Shown piece after piece: positions 1-7,875 of a stretch of 64,000 nt of DNA. A program made the position numbers and the translations under genes. The stretch is from Actinobacteria bacterium IMCC19121 (GTDB taxonomy: Bacteria; Actinomycetota; Actinomycetes; Nanopelagicales; Nanopelagicaceae). The DNA lies in the NCBI GenBank assembly GCA_002284895.1, contig CP015605.1, positions 930,001 to 994,000 of the forward strand. The letters run 5' to 3'. The notes under the pieces were generated by a model. The model was given only the letters and a program-made list of their open reading frames with translations. It searched no databases and was not told the DNA's origin. Every line of letters begins with the position of its first letter. Position 1 is the first letter of the stretch.

Positions 1-232
1 CTTAATTGAAGCTGCACTTATTAAGTATTGCCCCAATGTCCCACGTGTTCTCATTGATGGAAATTCATCACAAGAGCTCATGGAAAAAGTTGTCAGCGCC
101 GCCAAGGGCTTTGCTCAATCGGGGGATACCGTTCTTTTGGCACCGGCTTGCGCCTCAATGGATCAATTTGTCTCTTATGCCGATCGCGGCGATCGTTTCG
201 CTGCTGCAGTGAAGAAAGGTGTGAGTAAATGA
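1..232 (+). CDS. murD: UDP-N-acetylmuramoylalanine--D-glutamate ligase, C-terminal part
   Basis: This is the 3' end of an open frame that enters from before the window (first full codon at base 2) and stops with TGA at 230-232. The visible 76 residues contain LLAPACASMDQF followed by YADRGDRF, the typical C-terminal domain ending of MurD, which adds D-glutamate to UDP-MurNAc-L-alanine in the cytoplasm. The stop overlaps the ftsW start as ATGA, which indicates translational coupling. The N-terminal and ATP-binding domains lie outside the window. Identity is also supported by position, since murD directly precedes ftsW-murG-murC in most division and cell-wall clusters. Confidence 0.9.
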   Translation, partial: LIEAALIKYCPNVPRVLIDGNSSQELMEKVVSAAKGFAQSGDTVLLAPACASMDQFVSYADRGDRFAAAVKKGVSK

Positions 233-1404
233 AAACACAGAAGAAGAGCACGCTTTTTTCACGCCCGATTAATCTCTATTACATGTTGGTAGGTAGCACG
301 CTAGCTCTAAGTATTTTTGGTTTGATTATGGTTTTTTCTGCATCATCTATTTACTCCCTTGAAAACAAGGGTGCAACATGGGCAATTCTCTTTCGCCAGC
401 TAATTTTTCTTGTCATCGCCATCCCTATGGCTTGGGCTCTGTCACGTTTCTCACTGGCTAGATGGAAATACTTTGCACGATTTGGTGTTCTAGCCTCAGT
501 TGGCTTGCTCGCTATCGTGCAAGTACCTGGTGTGGGAAAAAGTGTGAACGGTAATCACAACTGGATCTCACTTGGTTTTGTAGATGTTCAGCCCAGTGAA
601 ATCGCCAAATTCCTAATGATTTTATGGGCCGGTTCAATTCTGGCTAAACGTGAGCGCGCAGGTGATATTCAAGCAAATGTGCTCAAACTGATTGCCCCAG
701 CCTTCTTACTATGTATTTTGCTAGTGCTCTTGGGTAGTGACTTGGGAACTGCTTCAGTATTTGCATTTGTATTGGCTGGATTGTTATGGGTATCAGGAGT
801 GCACCTAAAACTTTTTGCCACCATTTCAGCGGTCGGCTTTTTAGGAATCGCTGCGCTAATCATTTCTGCGCCATATCGCGTTGCTCGCTTTTCTGTTTTC
901 TTAAATCCATTTGCCGAAGAACAATACAAATCCGTGGGTTGGCAACCTGCACACAGCCTCCTAGGCCTTGCCAGTGGTGGATTATTTGGTGTGGGACTGG
1001 GTGCTAGCCGCCAGAAGTGGGGAAATCTACCTGAGGCACACACTGACTTTATCTTCTCTGTCATTGGTGAAGAACTAGGACTTTTCGGAACTATTGCAAC
1101 CTTGCTACTTCTCTCAACTCTTTTGTTTTCAATATTCAAAATTGCTCTTCGCACACAAGATCCCATGGTTCGCTATGTGTGTTCAGGCATTGGTTGCTGG
1201 ATTGGAATTCAAACAGTTCTCAATATTGGCTCTGCAATAAGCGTTCTTCCGGTGGTGGGTGTAACTTTGCCATTACTTTCCTACGGAGGTTCGGCGTTGA
1301 TTGCAACTTATATGGGAATCGCATTTGTTATAGGTGCTGCCCGTAGAGATCCAGCGATTTACCAAGAACTGCAAAAAACAGGATTGCCAAAATGGCTTCA
1401 ATAG
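229..1404 (+). CDS. ftsW: FtsW, septal peptidoglycan polymerase (SEDS family)
   Basis: A 391-residue polytopic membrane protein of the SEDS family, which polymerises lipid II into septal glycan strands together with a class B PBP. Family hallmarks are WISLGFVDVQPSEIAKF near residue 110 and PEAHTDFIFSVIGEELG near residue 267; the latter carries the acidic residue regarded as catalytic in SEDS enzymes. The C-terminus has LPLLSYGGSALI. The ATG overlaps the murD stop (ATGA) and the gene overlaps murG by 13 bases. FtsW is preferred over RodA because of the murD/murG context; sequence alone would not fully separate the two. Confidence 0.93.
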   Translation: MKTQKKSTLFSRPINLYYMLVGSTLALSIFGLIMVFSASSIYSLENKGATWAILFRQLIFLVIAIPMAWALSRFSLARWKYFARFGVLASVGLLAIVQVPGVGKSVNGNHNWISLGFVDVQPSEIAKFLMILWAGSILAKRERAGDIQANVLKLIAPAFLLCILLVLLGSDLGTASVFAFVLAGLLWVSGVHLKLFATISAVGFLGIAALIISAPYRVARFSVFLNPFAEEQYKSVGWQPAHSLLGLASGGLFGVGLGASRQKWGNLPEAHTDFIFSVIGEELGLFGTIATLLLLSTLLFSIFKIALRTQDPMVRYVCSGIGCWIGIQTVLNIGSAISVLPVVGVTLPLLSYGGSALIATYMGIAFVIGAARRDPAIYQELQKTGLPKWLQ

Positions 1405-2471
1405 TCCTTGCTGGGGGTGGCACGGCTGGCCATATAGAACCAGCGTTGGCTGTGGCACGTGTGTGGAAAAGTAGCAATCCAAGTGATGCACTTACCTTTT
1501 TAGGAACTGCGCAAGGTTTAGAAAATACTTTAATTCCAGCTGCAGGATTTAGTGTTAACAATATTCCAAAGGTGAGAATCTCTAGAAAGCCTTCACCTTC
1601 TTGGTTAGGCATTCCCGTTGATTTAGTTGCATCTGTTAAAGCCTGTCATTCTCTCTTGAAGGATGCTGATTTACTTATTGGCTTTGGTGGTTATGTCAGC
1701 GCACCTGCCTATATCGCTGCTCGTATTCTTGGTGTGCCCACAATTATTCATGAGGCCAATGCAAAGCCTGGCTGGGCAAATCGATTAGGCGCCCTTTTCA
1801 CTCCGTATCTAGCAGTTGCACATGGCGTTAACACTGGCATGTTTAGCGATGCATTAATTACTGGCTTACCTCTTCGAAGTGATGTTGCAGTTGCGCTCAA
1901 AGGCGCTGGAGCTGATTGGCACAAAGCCAGAGCAGAGGCAAAGCTTCGTTTGGGCTTTAGCCCTTCTGCGCCACTTGTATTTGTCATGGGTGGCTCACAA
2001 GGTTCGGTTGCAATAAACAAGGTGATCGAACAAAGCGTGTCTATGTTTTCAACTAAAGGTATTGCCGTGATGCATTCAGTGGGTCGCACAAATGTCTTGC
2101 CGCCTTCAACTGATCTTTATCGTCCAGTGGCATATGTGGACCAGATGGCAGATGCCTATTTAGCTGCAGATTTGATTATTGCGCGCAGTGGGGCGGTGAC
2201 TTGTGCTGAATTTAGAGCCCTTGGCCGTTACGCTCTTTTTGTGCCACTGCCAATTGGAAACGGAGAACAGTTCCATAATGCACGTGGGTTAGTTGCAGAT
2301 GGGCGAGCACAAGTAATTGATCAAAAAGAATTTACACCGGCTTATGTGCACTCACATATTGATGGTCTTCTTGCTTCCAGTGGCTGTGCACCCATTGAAG
2401 GTTCAACCCTTGATGCAGATGCCGCGCTAAAGATTGCAGCTTTGGGACAACATGCGCTGGAATCTCGATGA
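1392..2471 (+). CDS. murG: MurG, lipid II synthase (UDP-GlcNAc transferase)
   Basis: A 359-residue GT28-family glycosyltransferase that transfers GlcNAc to lipid I on the inner face of the membrane. The N-terminus MASIVLAGGGTAGHIEPALA contains the GGTAGH lipid-binding loop. FVMGGSQGSVAIN near residue 195 and IARSGAVTCAEF near residue 260 are the UDP-GlcNAc binding elements of the C-terminal Rossmann domain. The start lies inside the end of ftsW, and the stop overlaps the murC ATG (ATGA), so all four mur/fts genes are translationally coupled. Length is normal for the family. Confidence 0.95.
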   Translation: MASIVLAGGGTAGHIEPALAVARVWKSSNPSDALTFLGTAQGLENTLIPAAGFSVNNIPKVRISRKPSPSWLGIPVDLVASVKACHSLLKDADLLIGFGGYVSAPAYIAARILGVPTIIHEANAKPGWANRLGALFTPYLAVAHGVNTGMFSDALITGLPLRSDVAVALKGAGADWHKARAEAKLRLGFSPSAPLVFVMGGSQGSVAINKVIEQSVSMFSTKGIAVMHSVGRTNVLPPSTDLYRPVAYVDQMADAYLAADLIIARSGAVTCAEFRALGRYALFVPLPIGNGEQFHNARGLVADGRAQVIDQKEFTPAYVHSHIDGLLASSGCAPIEGSTLDADAALKIAALGQHALESR

Positions 2472-3856
2472 CTAGACCAACGTTGCACTCTCTGATCGGA
2501 AAGCGCGTTCACTTTATTGGTATTGGTGGCGCAGGCATGAGTGGCTTGGCTCGCATTTCACTCTCTCATGGAATAACTGTTAGTGGTTCAGATGCTAAAG
2601 ATTCTTCCGTCGTTAAAGCGTTGCAGGCCCTGGGTGCAACTATTTCAACGCAGCATGTGGCCGGTAATGTGGATGGGGCAGATTTAGTCGTTTACTCAAC
2701 TGCGATTTCATCTTCTAACCCAGAACTCATGCGAGCTCAAGAGTTAAAACTTGCGACTCTCACACGCGCGGCAGCACTGTCAATATTGATGTCTGATTCA
2801 AAAAGTATTGCCGTAGCTGGCACGCATGGAAAGACGACAACTTCGTCCATGATGGCAGTTGCGCTACAAGCTTGTGGAGCCGACCCATCCTTTGCAATCG
2901 GTGGCACCATTACTGCATCTGGCTCTAATGCACATCGTGGAACAGGTGAAATCTTTGTCGCAGAAGCCGATGAATCTGATGGTTCATTTATTGAATACCA
3001 CCCATATGCAGCGATAGTGACAAATGTTGAACACGATCACGTTGACTTCTTTGCAACCCCACAAGATGTGGCATCTGCCTTCAAAGATTTCGCGGCAACT
3101 ATTAAGCCAGAAGGATTTCTAACATTTTGCGCAGATGATGAAGGCGCTAAAGCTTTAGCCGCAACGATTACTACGTGTGCTCTGCTTTCCTATGGAATCG
3201 GTGAAGAGTGCGATTTACGGTTAGATTCCATTGAGTTAGAGGCAATGGGCTCACGTGCTCGCGCAATTTGGCGGGGCAAAGTCGTTGGTTTTATTGAACT
3301 TCAAGTACCAGGCCATCACAACTTACTTAATGCCGCTGCAGTACTTGCAACAGGATTAAATCTTGGCTTTGCCGCCCCTGAATTACTCACGGGATTAGCT
3401 GTTTTTAGGGGCACAGGACGACGTTTTGAACTCAAAGGCACTGTTCATGGAATCAGAGTTATTGATGATTATGGGCATCACCCCACAGAGATTGATGTGA
3501 CATTAAAGGCTGCACGTCGTTTTGCTGGTGATGGACGCTTAATTGTTATCTTCCAACCACATCGCTACTCACGAACTAAAGCTTTTTCTTCCCAATTCGC
3601 CAAAGTCCTAGATATGGCAGATCGCGCAATTGTTCTAGAGGTCTATGCCGCGAGTGAAAAGCCAATTGCTGGTGTCACATCTCGATTGATCACAGATGCC
3701 ATGAGCCATGGGGAATACATTCCCAATTTTATTGAAGTGACAGATTCAGTTATTGATTCGGCAGAACCACAAGATGTGATCATCACGCTCGGCGCAGGAG
3801 ATGTCAGCTCATTGGCGCCAATCATCGTTGACGGTCTGAGCCGTCGTTTCGGATAA
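2468..3856 (+). CDS. murC: MurC, UDP-N-acetylmuramate--L-alanine ligase
   Basis: A 462-residue Mur ligase that adds L-alanine to UDP-MurNAc. The N-terminal dinucleotide-like fold shows GIGGAGMSGLARI at about residues 17-29. The ATP P-loop AGTHGKTTTSSMM lies near residue 117, and DDYGHHPTEI near residue 331 is characteristic of MurC. Start ATG overlaps the murG stop; the stop TAA is followed directly by the ftsQ ATG with no spacer. Nothing essential appears to be missing. Confidence 0.95.
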   Translation: MTRPTLHSLIGKRVHFIGIGGAGMSGLARISLSHGITVSGSDAKDSSVVKALQALGATISTQHVAGNVDGADLVVYSTAISSSNPELMRAQELKLATLTRAAALSILMSDSKSIAVAGTHGKTTTSSMMAVALQACGADPSFAIGGTITASGSNAHRGTGEIFVAEADESDGSFIEYHPYAAIVTNVEHDHVDFFATPQDVASAFKDFAATIKPEGFLTFCADDEGAKALAATITTCALLSYGIGEECDLRLDSIELEAMGSRARAIWRGKVVGFIELQVPGHHNLLNAAAVLATGLNLGFAAPELLTGLAVFRGTGRRFELKGTVHGIRVIDDYGHHPTEIDVTLKAARRFAGDGRLIVIFQPHRYSRTKAFSSQFAKVLDMADRAIVLEVYAASEKPIAGVTSRLITDAMSHGEYIPNFIEVTDSVIDSAEPQDVIITLGAGDVSSLAPIIVDGLSRRFG

Positions 3857-4498
3857 ATGAAAAACAAACGCCTCATAGCACTGGCTGCTGCAATAATTTT
3901 AGCTCTTACTTCATATGCTCTTGGTTGGTCCACTCTATTTACTGTCAGCTCTGTTGAGGTAAAAGGCACTGATCAATTCTTGCCGCAAAGTGTGAAAGTG
4001 GGAGAGAAGCTTGCACGTGTAGAACCTCGAGCAGTTGCAGCTACTTATGAAAAATTTGCCTTTGTAAAAGATGCACAAGTGAGTAGAAATTGGATTTCGG
4101 GCAAAGTGACGATTTCAATTACTTCACGAACTCCGGTTGCCATCTTTAATAATCAAGCGATAGATGATTCAGGAAAAGCTTTTGTGGTGAAGGGTCAGCT
4201 GCCAGCAGATTTGCCACAGATTCAGGCTGGAACAGTTGATATTGCGGTGACGGCTGTGGGGTTTATGACCTCATTGCCAGATGAGATTAGGTCGAACCTG
4301 AAAGTTCTCAAGGTTCGAAGCACCGGTGCCTATGTCATGGACGTTGATGTTCAGGGCCGGAAGGTGGAAGTTCGCTGGGGATTTGCAACTGATAATGAGT
4401 TAAAAGCAAAGGTTTATAAGGCTTTATTGGAACAACCAGAAAATGCAAAGTTAAAGAGGATGGATCTCTCTGCACCACATGCACCAATCGTTAAATAA
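3857..4498 (+). CDS. ftsQ: FtsQ/DivIB cell-division protein
   Basis: A 213-residue bitopic protein with a short cytoplasmic start (MKNKR), one membrane helix at about residues 6-26, then a POTRA-type segment beginning FTVSSVEVKGTDQF. The middle part follows the FtsQ pattern (FVKDAQVSRNWISGKVTISITSRTPVAIF). FtsQ links FtsL/FtsB to the divisome outside the membrane. It is short compared with many actinobacterial FtsQ proteins, mainly because the cytoplasmic N-terminal tail is nearly absent. The ATG directly abuts the murC stop. The position between murC and ftsZ supports the call. Confidence 0.88.
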   Translation: MKNKRLIALAAAIILALTSYALGWSTLFTVSSVEVKGTDQFLPQSVKVGEKLARVEPRAVAATYEKFAFVKDAQVSRNWISGKVTISITSRTPVAIFNNQAIDDSGKAFVVKGQLPADLPQIQAGTVDIAVTAVGFMTSLPDEIRSNLKVLKVRSTGAYVMDVDVQGRKVEVRWGFATDNELKAKVYKALLEQPENAKLKRMDLSAPHAPIVK

Positions 4499-4566
4499 AG
4501 TTTTTACACGACACAATAAATAAATCATGTCGGTGTTTGATTAAGAGCCTTGCGCACTTTACGTTC

Positions 4567-4595
4567 GCCTTATAGAAAACGTTGAATTATAAGGC
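4567..4595. promoter_or_regulatory. Inverted repeat in the ftsZ leader or promoter region
   Basis: GCCTTATA at 4567-4574 and TATAAGGC at 4588-4595 form a perfect 8-bp inverted repeat with a 13-bp centre; the half-site centres are 21 bp apart, about two helical turns. It sits in the 133-bp ftsQ-ftsZ gap, 36 bp before the ftsZ start codon. It could be a protein operator or an RNA hairpin in the ftsZ leader. No T-tract follows, so it is not a standard terminator. A stronger promoter assignment was not possible. Confidence 0.45.
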
Positions 4596-4631
4596 TCAAG
4601 TAGAGGTTTATGGTTCCCAAGGAGGATACAA

Positions 4632-5765
4632 GTGGCTTCACCGCAGAATTATTTAGCAGTCATCAAAGTTGTTGGTATTGGTGGCGGTGGAGTAAATGCA
4701 ATTAATCGCATGATTGATGTTGGACTCAAAGGCGTTGAGTTCATTGCTATTAACACAGATGCACAACATTTGTTAATGAGTGATGCAGATGTGAAATTAG
4801 ATATTGGTAGAAAAACAACACGTGGTCTTGGCGCCGGTATGGATCCAGATAAGGGACGTGAAGCAGCACTTGATCACGCAGATGACATTGAAGAAATCTT
4901 GCGCGGTGCTGACATGGTTTTTGTTACAGCAGGTGAAGGTGGCGGAACTGGAACAGGTGCAGCACCAGTTGTTGCAAAGATTGCAAAAGACATTGGTGCA
5001 TTAACTATTGGTGTTGTTACACGCCCATTCTCATTTGAAGCAAAACTTCGCTCAGCTCAAGCCGATGTTGGAATTGAAGCCCTCCGCGCAGAAGTTGATA
5101 CTTTAATTGTTATTCCTAACGATCGTCTTCTAGCTATTTCAGATCGCACCATCACATTGGCTGATGCTTTTAAGAGTGCAGACCAAGTTCTACTCTCAGG
5201 TGTTCAAGGAATTACAGAGATCATTACTCAGCCAGGATTAATCAACCTTGACTTTGCAGATGTGAAAGCAGTTATGTCAGGAGCAGGTTCTGCGCTTATG
5301 GGAATCGGTTCTGCCAGAGGAGAAAATCGCGCACTGCGCGCAGCTGAGTTAGCTATCTCTTCACCTCTTCTTGAAGCATCTATAGATGGTGCAATGGGAG
5401 TCTTGCTCTCAGTTTCTGGTGGATCAGATCTTGGTTTGTTTGAAGTTAATGAGGCATGTGAGCTCGTTCAATCTGCAGTTCACCCAAATGCCAAGTTCAT
5501 CTTTGGAACAACTATTGATGATGCTCTCGGTGATGAAGTTCGCATTACCGTTGTTGCTGCTGGCTTTGAAGGCGGAGAGCCTCGCAAGGTTGTGACTCCA
5601 GTTATTGATGCAGCCACATTGGGAGGCGTTGCTAATCCAATTCCTAGCAATGACCCAATCTCAGTTGCGCTGGATTTAGATGCTGAATCAACTCCACGTC
5701 GCCGAGTTACTTTTGAAGAACTCGTGTCCGAGGATGAGATCGACGTTCCAGACTTTATGAAGTAA
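4632..5765 (+). CDS. ftsZ: FtsZ, tubulin-like division GTPase
   Basis: A 377-residue FtsZ that polymerises into the cytokinetic ring. GTP-binding elements are [15 protein letters not shown] near the N-terminus and the tubulin signature [15 protein letters not shown] near residue 98. The C-terminus [10 protein letters not shown] is the conserved tail peptide that in actinobacteria contacts SepF and other partners. The GTG start is fixed by AAGGAGG at 4619-4625, six bases upstream. It has its own 133-bp upstream region holding an inverted repeat. The stop is followed six bases later by pgeF. Confidence 0.98.
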   Translation: MASPQNYLAVIKVVGIGGGGVNAINRMIDVGLKGVEFIAINTDAQHLLMSDADVKLDIGRKTTRGLGAGMDPDKGREAALDHADDIEEILRGADMVFVTAGEGGGTGTGAAPVVAKIAKDIGALTIGVVTRPFSFEAKLRSAQADVGIEALRAEVDTLIVIPNDRLLAISDRTITLADAFKSADQVLLSGVQGITEIITQPGLINLDFADVKAVMSGAGSALMGIGSARGENRALRAAELAISSPLLEASIDGAMGVLLSVSGGSDLGLFEVNEACELVQSAVHPNAKFIFGTTIDDALGDEVRITVVAAGFEGGEPRKVVTPVIDAATLGGVANPIPSNDPISVALDLDAESTPRRRVTFEELVSEDEIDVPDFMK

Positions 5766-5771
5766 GGGCAA

Positions 5772-6431
5772 TTGCCTAGCGTTTTTACTACTAGGCGCAA
5801 TGGCGCAAGCCTTGCGCCCTATGAGTCATTGAACCTGGCTCAACACGTTGGCGATAACGCTGAAACTGTTGCCCGCAATCGCGAACTTCTATCAAAGATG
5901 ACAGGCCCTATTCAGTTCATGAATCAGGTTCATGGTGATGAAGTTGTTGAAGTGAAATCACTCATTGATGATCCAACATGTGATGCACTCATTACTACTG
6001 TGCCAGGAATTGCCTTAGCGGTAATGGTTGCTGACTGCATTCCGCTTCTACTCTCATCATCAACTGTTGTCGCAGCAGTGCATGTTGGCAGGCGTGGGTT
6101 GATGAATTCAATTGCACTTAAAGCAGTGGAAGCTATGAGAGCGCTGGGGGCAGAACAAATTCATGCCCAATTAGGAGCATCAATTTGTGGGCGGTGTTAT
6201 GAAGTTCCACAAGAGTTAGCCGATGAAGTGGTTGCCAAGCATCCTTCGGCATCATCTCTGACTAATAACTTAACTCCGGCGCTAGATTTGCCCAGAGCCC
6301 TAATTGCAGATTTAGTAGCACATGGTGTTACCTATGAAGCTTCAACAATCTGTACTTTGGAAAATGATGAGTATTTCTCCTATCGTCGCCATAACATCAC
6401 GGGAAGAAATGCAGGTGTGGTGTGGCTATAG
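5772..6431 (+). CDS. pgeF: PgeF/YlmD-type peptidoglycan editing factor (laccase-domain protein)
   Basis: A 219-residue member of the multicopper-polyphenol-oxidase-like family (PF02578), proteins that hydrolyse misincorporated muropeptide precursors or purine nucleosides. The three metal-site positions look intact: His in NQVHGDEV, Cys in VADCIPLLL and His in HVGRRGLMN. The last motif is usually HAGWRG, so the Trp-to-Arg replacement is slightly unusual. Start is TTG at 5772, preceded by TAAGGG that overlaps the ftsZ stop. The next gene overlaps by ten bases. The place between ftsZ and yggS is the classic ylmD position. Confidence 0.85.
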   Translation: MPSVFTTRRNGASLAPYESLNLAQHVGDNAETVARNRELLSKMTGPIQFMNQVHGDEVVEVKSLIDDPTCDALITTVPGIALAVMVADCIPLLLSSSTVVAAVHVGRRGLMNSIALKAVEAMRALGAEQIHAQLGASICGRCYEVPQELADEVVAKHPSASSLTNNLTPALDLPRALIADLVAHGVTYEASTICTLENDEYFSYRRHNITGRNAGVVWL

Positions 6432-7090
6432 ATCGCAGAAGTGAGATTGCAGGCAACTTAGAGGCAGTCAGTGAGCAGATATCAAAGGCTGCCGAAAGCG
6501 CGGGCAGGTCAGTCAATGAGATAACACTTATTGCAGTGACCAAGACTTTTCCAGCAAGTGATGTTGAGATTTTGAAAGACCTCGGTGTGAGTAATTTTGG
6601 TGAAAATAGAGATGCAGATGCAGCGCCAAAGGCGGCTGCAATCTCGGGGACGTGGCATTTTCAAGGTCAGATACAAAGCAATAAGTTGAAATCAATTACT
6701 GCCTGGGCCAATGTGATTCATTCTTTGGATGAGCTTCGTCATTTTGAAGTAATTGAGAAAAACGCCCCGCATGCTTTGGATATTTTCTGTCAGGTTTCAC
6801 TCGATGGTTCAGAGGGGCGCGGGGGAGTCAGTGAGCAAAAGCTCTATGAACTGGCCAAGGAGATTGAAAAATCGCCCACCCACAGACTTCAAGGTCTGAT
6901 GGCAGTTGCCCCATTAGGTGTTGATCCAGCAACTGCGTTTTCAAAATTATCAGCGATACATAAGGCTTTTATGGCCGATTTTCCTAAGGCAAATAAACTA
7001 TCTGCTGGCATGAGTGGGGACTTTAAAGAGGCTATTGCCCATGGTGCGACACATATTCGGATAGGTAGCCAAATCCTGGGTTCGCGCTAG
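6422..7090 (+). CDS. yggS: YggS/YlmE family PLP-binding homeostasis protein
   Basis: A 222-residue single-domain alanine-racemase-fold protein that binds and buffers pyridoxal phosphate. The motif TLIAVTKTFPASDVEIL carries the PLP lysine (AVTK), followed by NFGENRDADAAPKA and a C-terminal phosphate-binding stretch MSGDFKEAIAHGATHIRIGSQILG. The GTG start at 6422 lies ten bases inside pgeF. It is the ylmE position of the ftsZ-ylmD-ylmE-sepF-ylmG order. No enzymatic reaction is established for the family. Confidence 0.92.
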   Translation: MAIDRRSEIAGNLEAVSEQISKAAESAGRSVNEITLIAVTKTFPASDVEILKDLGVSNFGENRDADAAPKAAAISGTWHFQGQIQSNKLKSITAWANVIHSLDELRHFEVIEKNAPHALDIFCQVSLDGSEGRGGVSEQKLYELAKEIEKSPTHRLQGLMAVAPLGVDPATAFSKLSAIHKAFMADFPKANKLSAGMSGDFKEAIAHGATHIRIGSQILGSR

Positions 7091-7099
7091 GGCTACAGG

Positions 7100-7111
7100 T
7101 ACCGTTTACCT
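7100..7111 (+). promoter_or_regulatory. Candidate leaderless promoter for sepF
   Basis: TACCGT at 7100-7105 fits the actinobacterial -10 pattern TANNNT and ends six bases before the sepF ATG, so transcription would begin at the start codon. No convincing Shine-Dalgarno precedes sepF and there is a 21-bp gap after yggS, which fits an internal start. No -35 was recognised. Confidence 0.35.
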
Positions 7112-7588
7112 ATGGCTAATGCACTCAAGCGCGTCGCGAACTACTTAGGTTTGATGGACGACCCAGAATTCGATACACCAATTGCAACTTCAACTTCTGC
7201 AATACCGACATCAAGTGATGTGCGAATCAAACCGCGCTCACCACGTCCGGTCTCTTCAGTAGTGACACATTCTTCTGTAGAAGTTGCACCGCAATTAGAT
7301 TTACCAGTCCTAGATCGCATCGTTACTTTGCACCCACGTTTTTATAACGAGGCCCGCACAATTGGCGAGCACTTTCGCCTAGGCAATCCAGTCATCATTA
7401 ATTTGACTGATATGGATGAGTCAGAGCACAAGCGTTTAGTTGACTTTGCAAGTGGACTTGCATTTGGTTTGCACGGAACAATTGAGCGAGTGACAAAGAA
7501 GGTTTTCCTTCTGTCTCCAGCAAATGTTTCAATTGATGTTGAAGACAAATCAGCTGCAGCTCAAGCAAGTTTCTTTAACCAAAGCTGA
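7112..7588 (+). CDS. sepF: SepF, FtsZ membrane anchor
   Basis: A 158-residue SepF. The N-terminal amphipathic membrane-targeting stretch MANALKRVANYLGLMDD is followed by a Ser/Thr/Pro-rich linker (about residues 20-65), then the conserved globular domain with DRIVTLHPRFYNEARTIGEHFR, PVIINLTDMDESEHKRLVDFASGL and FLLSPANV. In actinobacteria SepF ties the FtsZ tail to the membrane. It is followed five bases later by yggT. Length and architecture are typical. Confidence 0.95.
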   Translation: MANALKRVANYLGLMDDPEFDTPIATSTSAIPTSSDVRIKPRSPRPVSSVVTHSSVEVAPQLDLPVLDRIVTLHPRFYNEARTIGEHFRLGNPVIINLTDMDESEHKRLVDFASGLAFGLHGTIERVTKKVFLLSPANVSIDVEDKSAAAQASFFNQS

Positions 7589-7593
7589 TCTAA

Positions 7594-7875
7594 GTGAGTA
7601 TCGGAACGTTACTTGCTAACGTCCTGCAGTTATTTCTTTTTGCCTTACTTGCTCGCTTAATCCTTGACTATGTTCGTATGTTTGCGCGCAACTGGCGACC
7701 TAAAGGTATTGGTCTCCTACTCGTTGAACTTGTTTACAGCATCACCGATAAGCCAATGGCTTTTGTCGGACGCTACATTCCGCCACTTCGCCTTGGAGCA
7801 GTGAGCCTAGATTTATCTTTTATTGTGCTCTTTTTTGGAGTGCAATTACTTATGGGGTTAGTTCGCTCGCTTTAG
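7594..7875 (+). CDS. yggT: YggT/YlmG family membrane protein
   Basis: A 93-residue protein with two hydrophobic helices (about residues 5-25 and 70-92) and the YggT signature ARLILDYVRMFARNW with DKPMAFVGRYIPPLRLGAVSLDLSFIVLFF. Its role is poorly defined; it is consistently linked to sepF and division. Start is GTG, five bases after sepF. Its last 26 bases overlap the 3' end of ileS on the other strand, so the two genes are convergent. In many actinobacteria divIVA/wag31 follows here; it does not in this window. Confidence 0.9.
   Translation: MSIGTLLANVLQLFLFALLARLILDYVRMFARNWRPKGIGLLLVELVYSITDKPMAFVGRYIPPLRLGAVSLDLSFIVLFFGVQLLMGLVRSL

Noticed and set aside
669-1166. A 165-codon open frame on the minus strand within ftsW
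   Set aside because: It overlaps a clearly conserved gene, has no family features and reflects codon bias of the opposite strand; the same holds for the similar opposite-strand frame at 35827-36432 within pyk.
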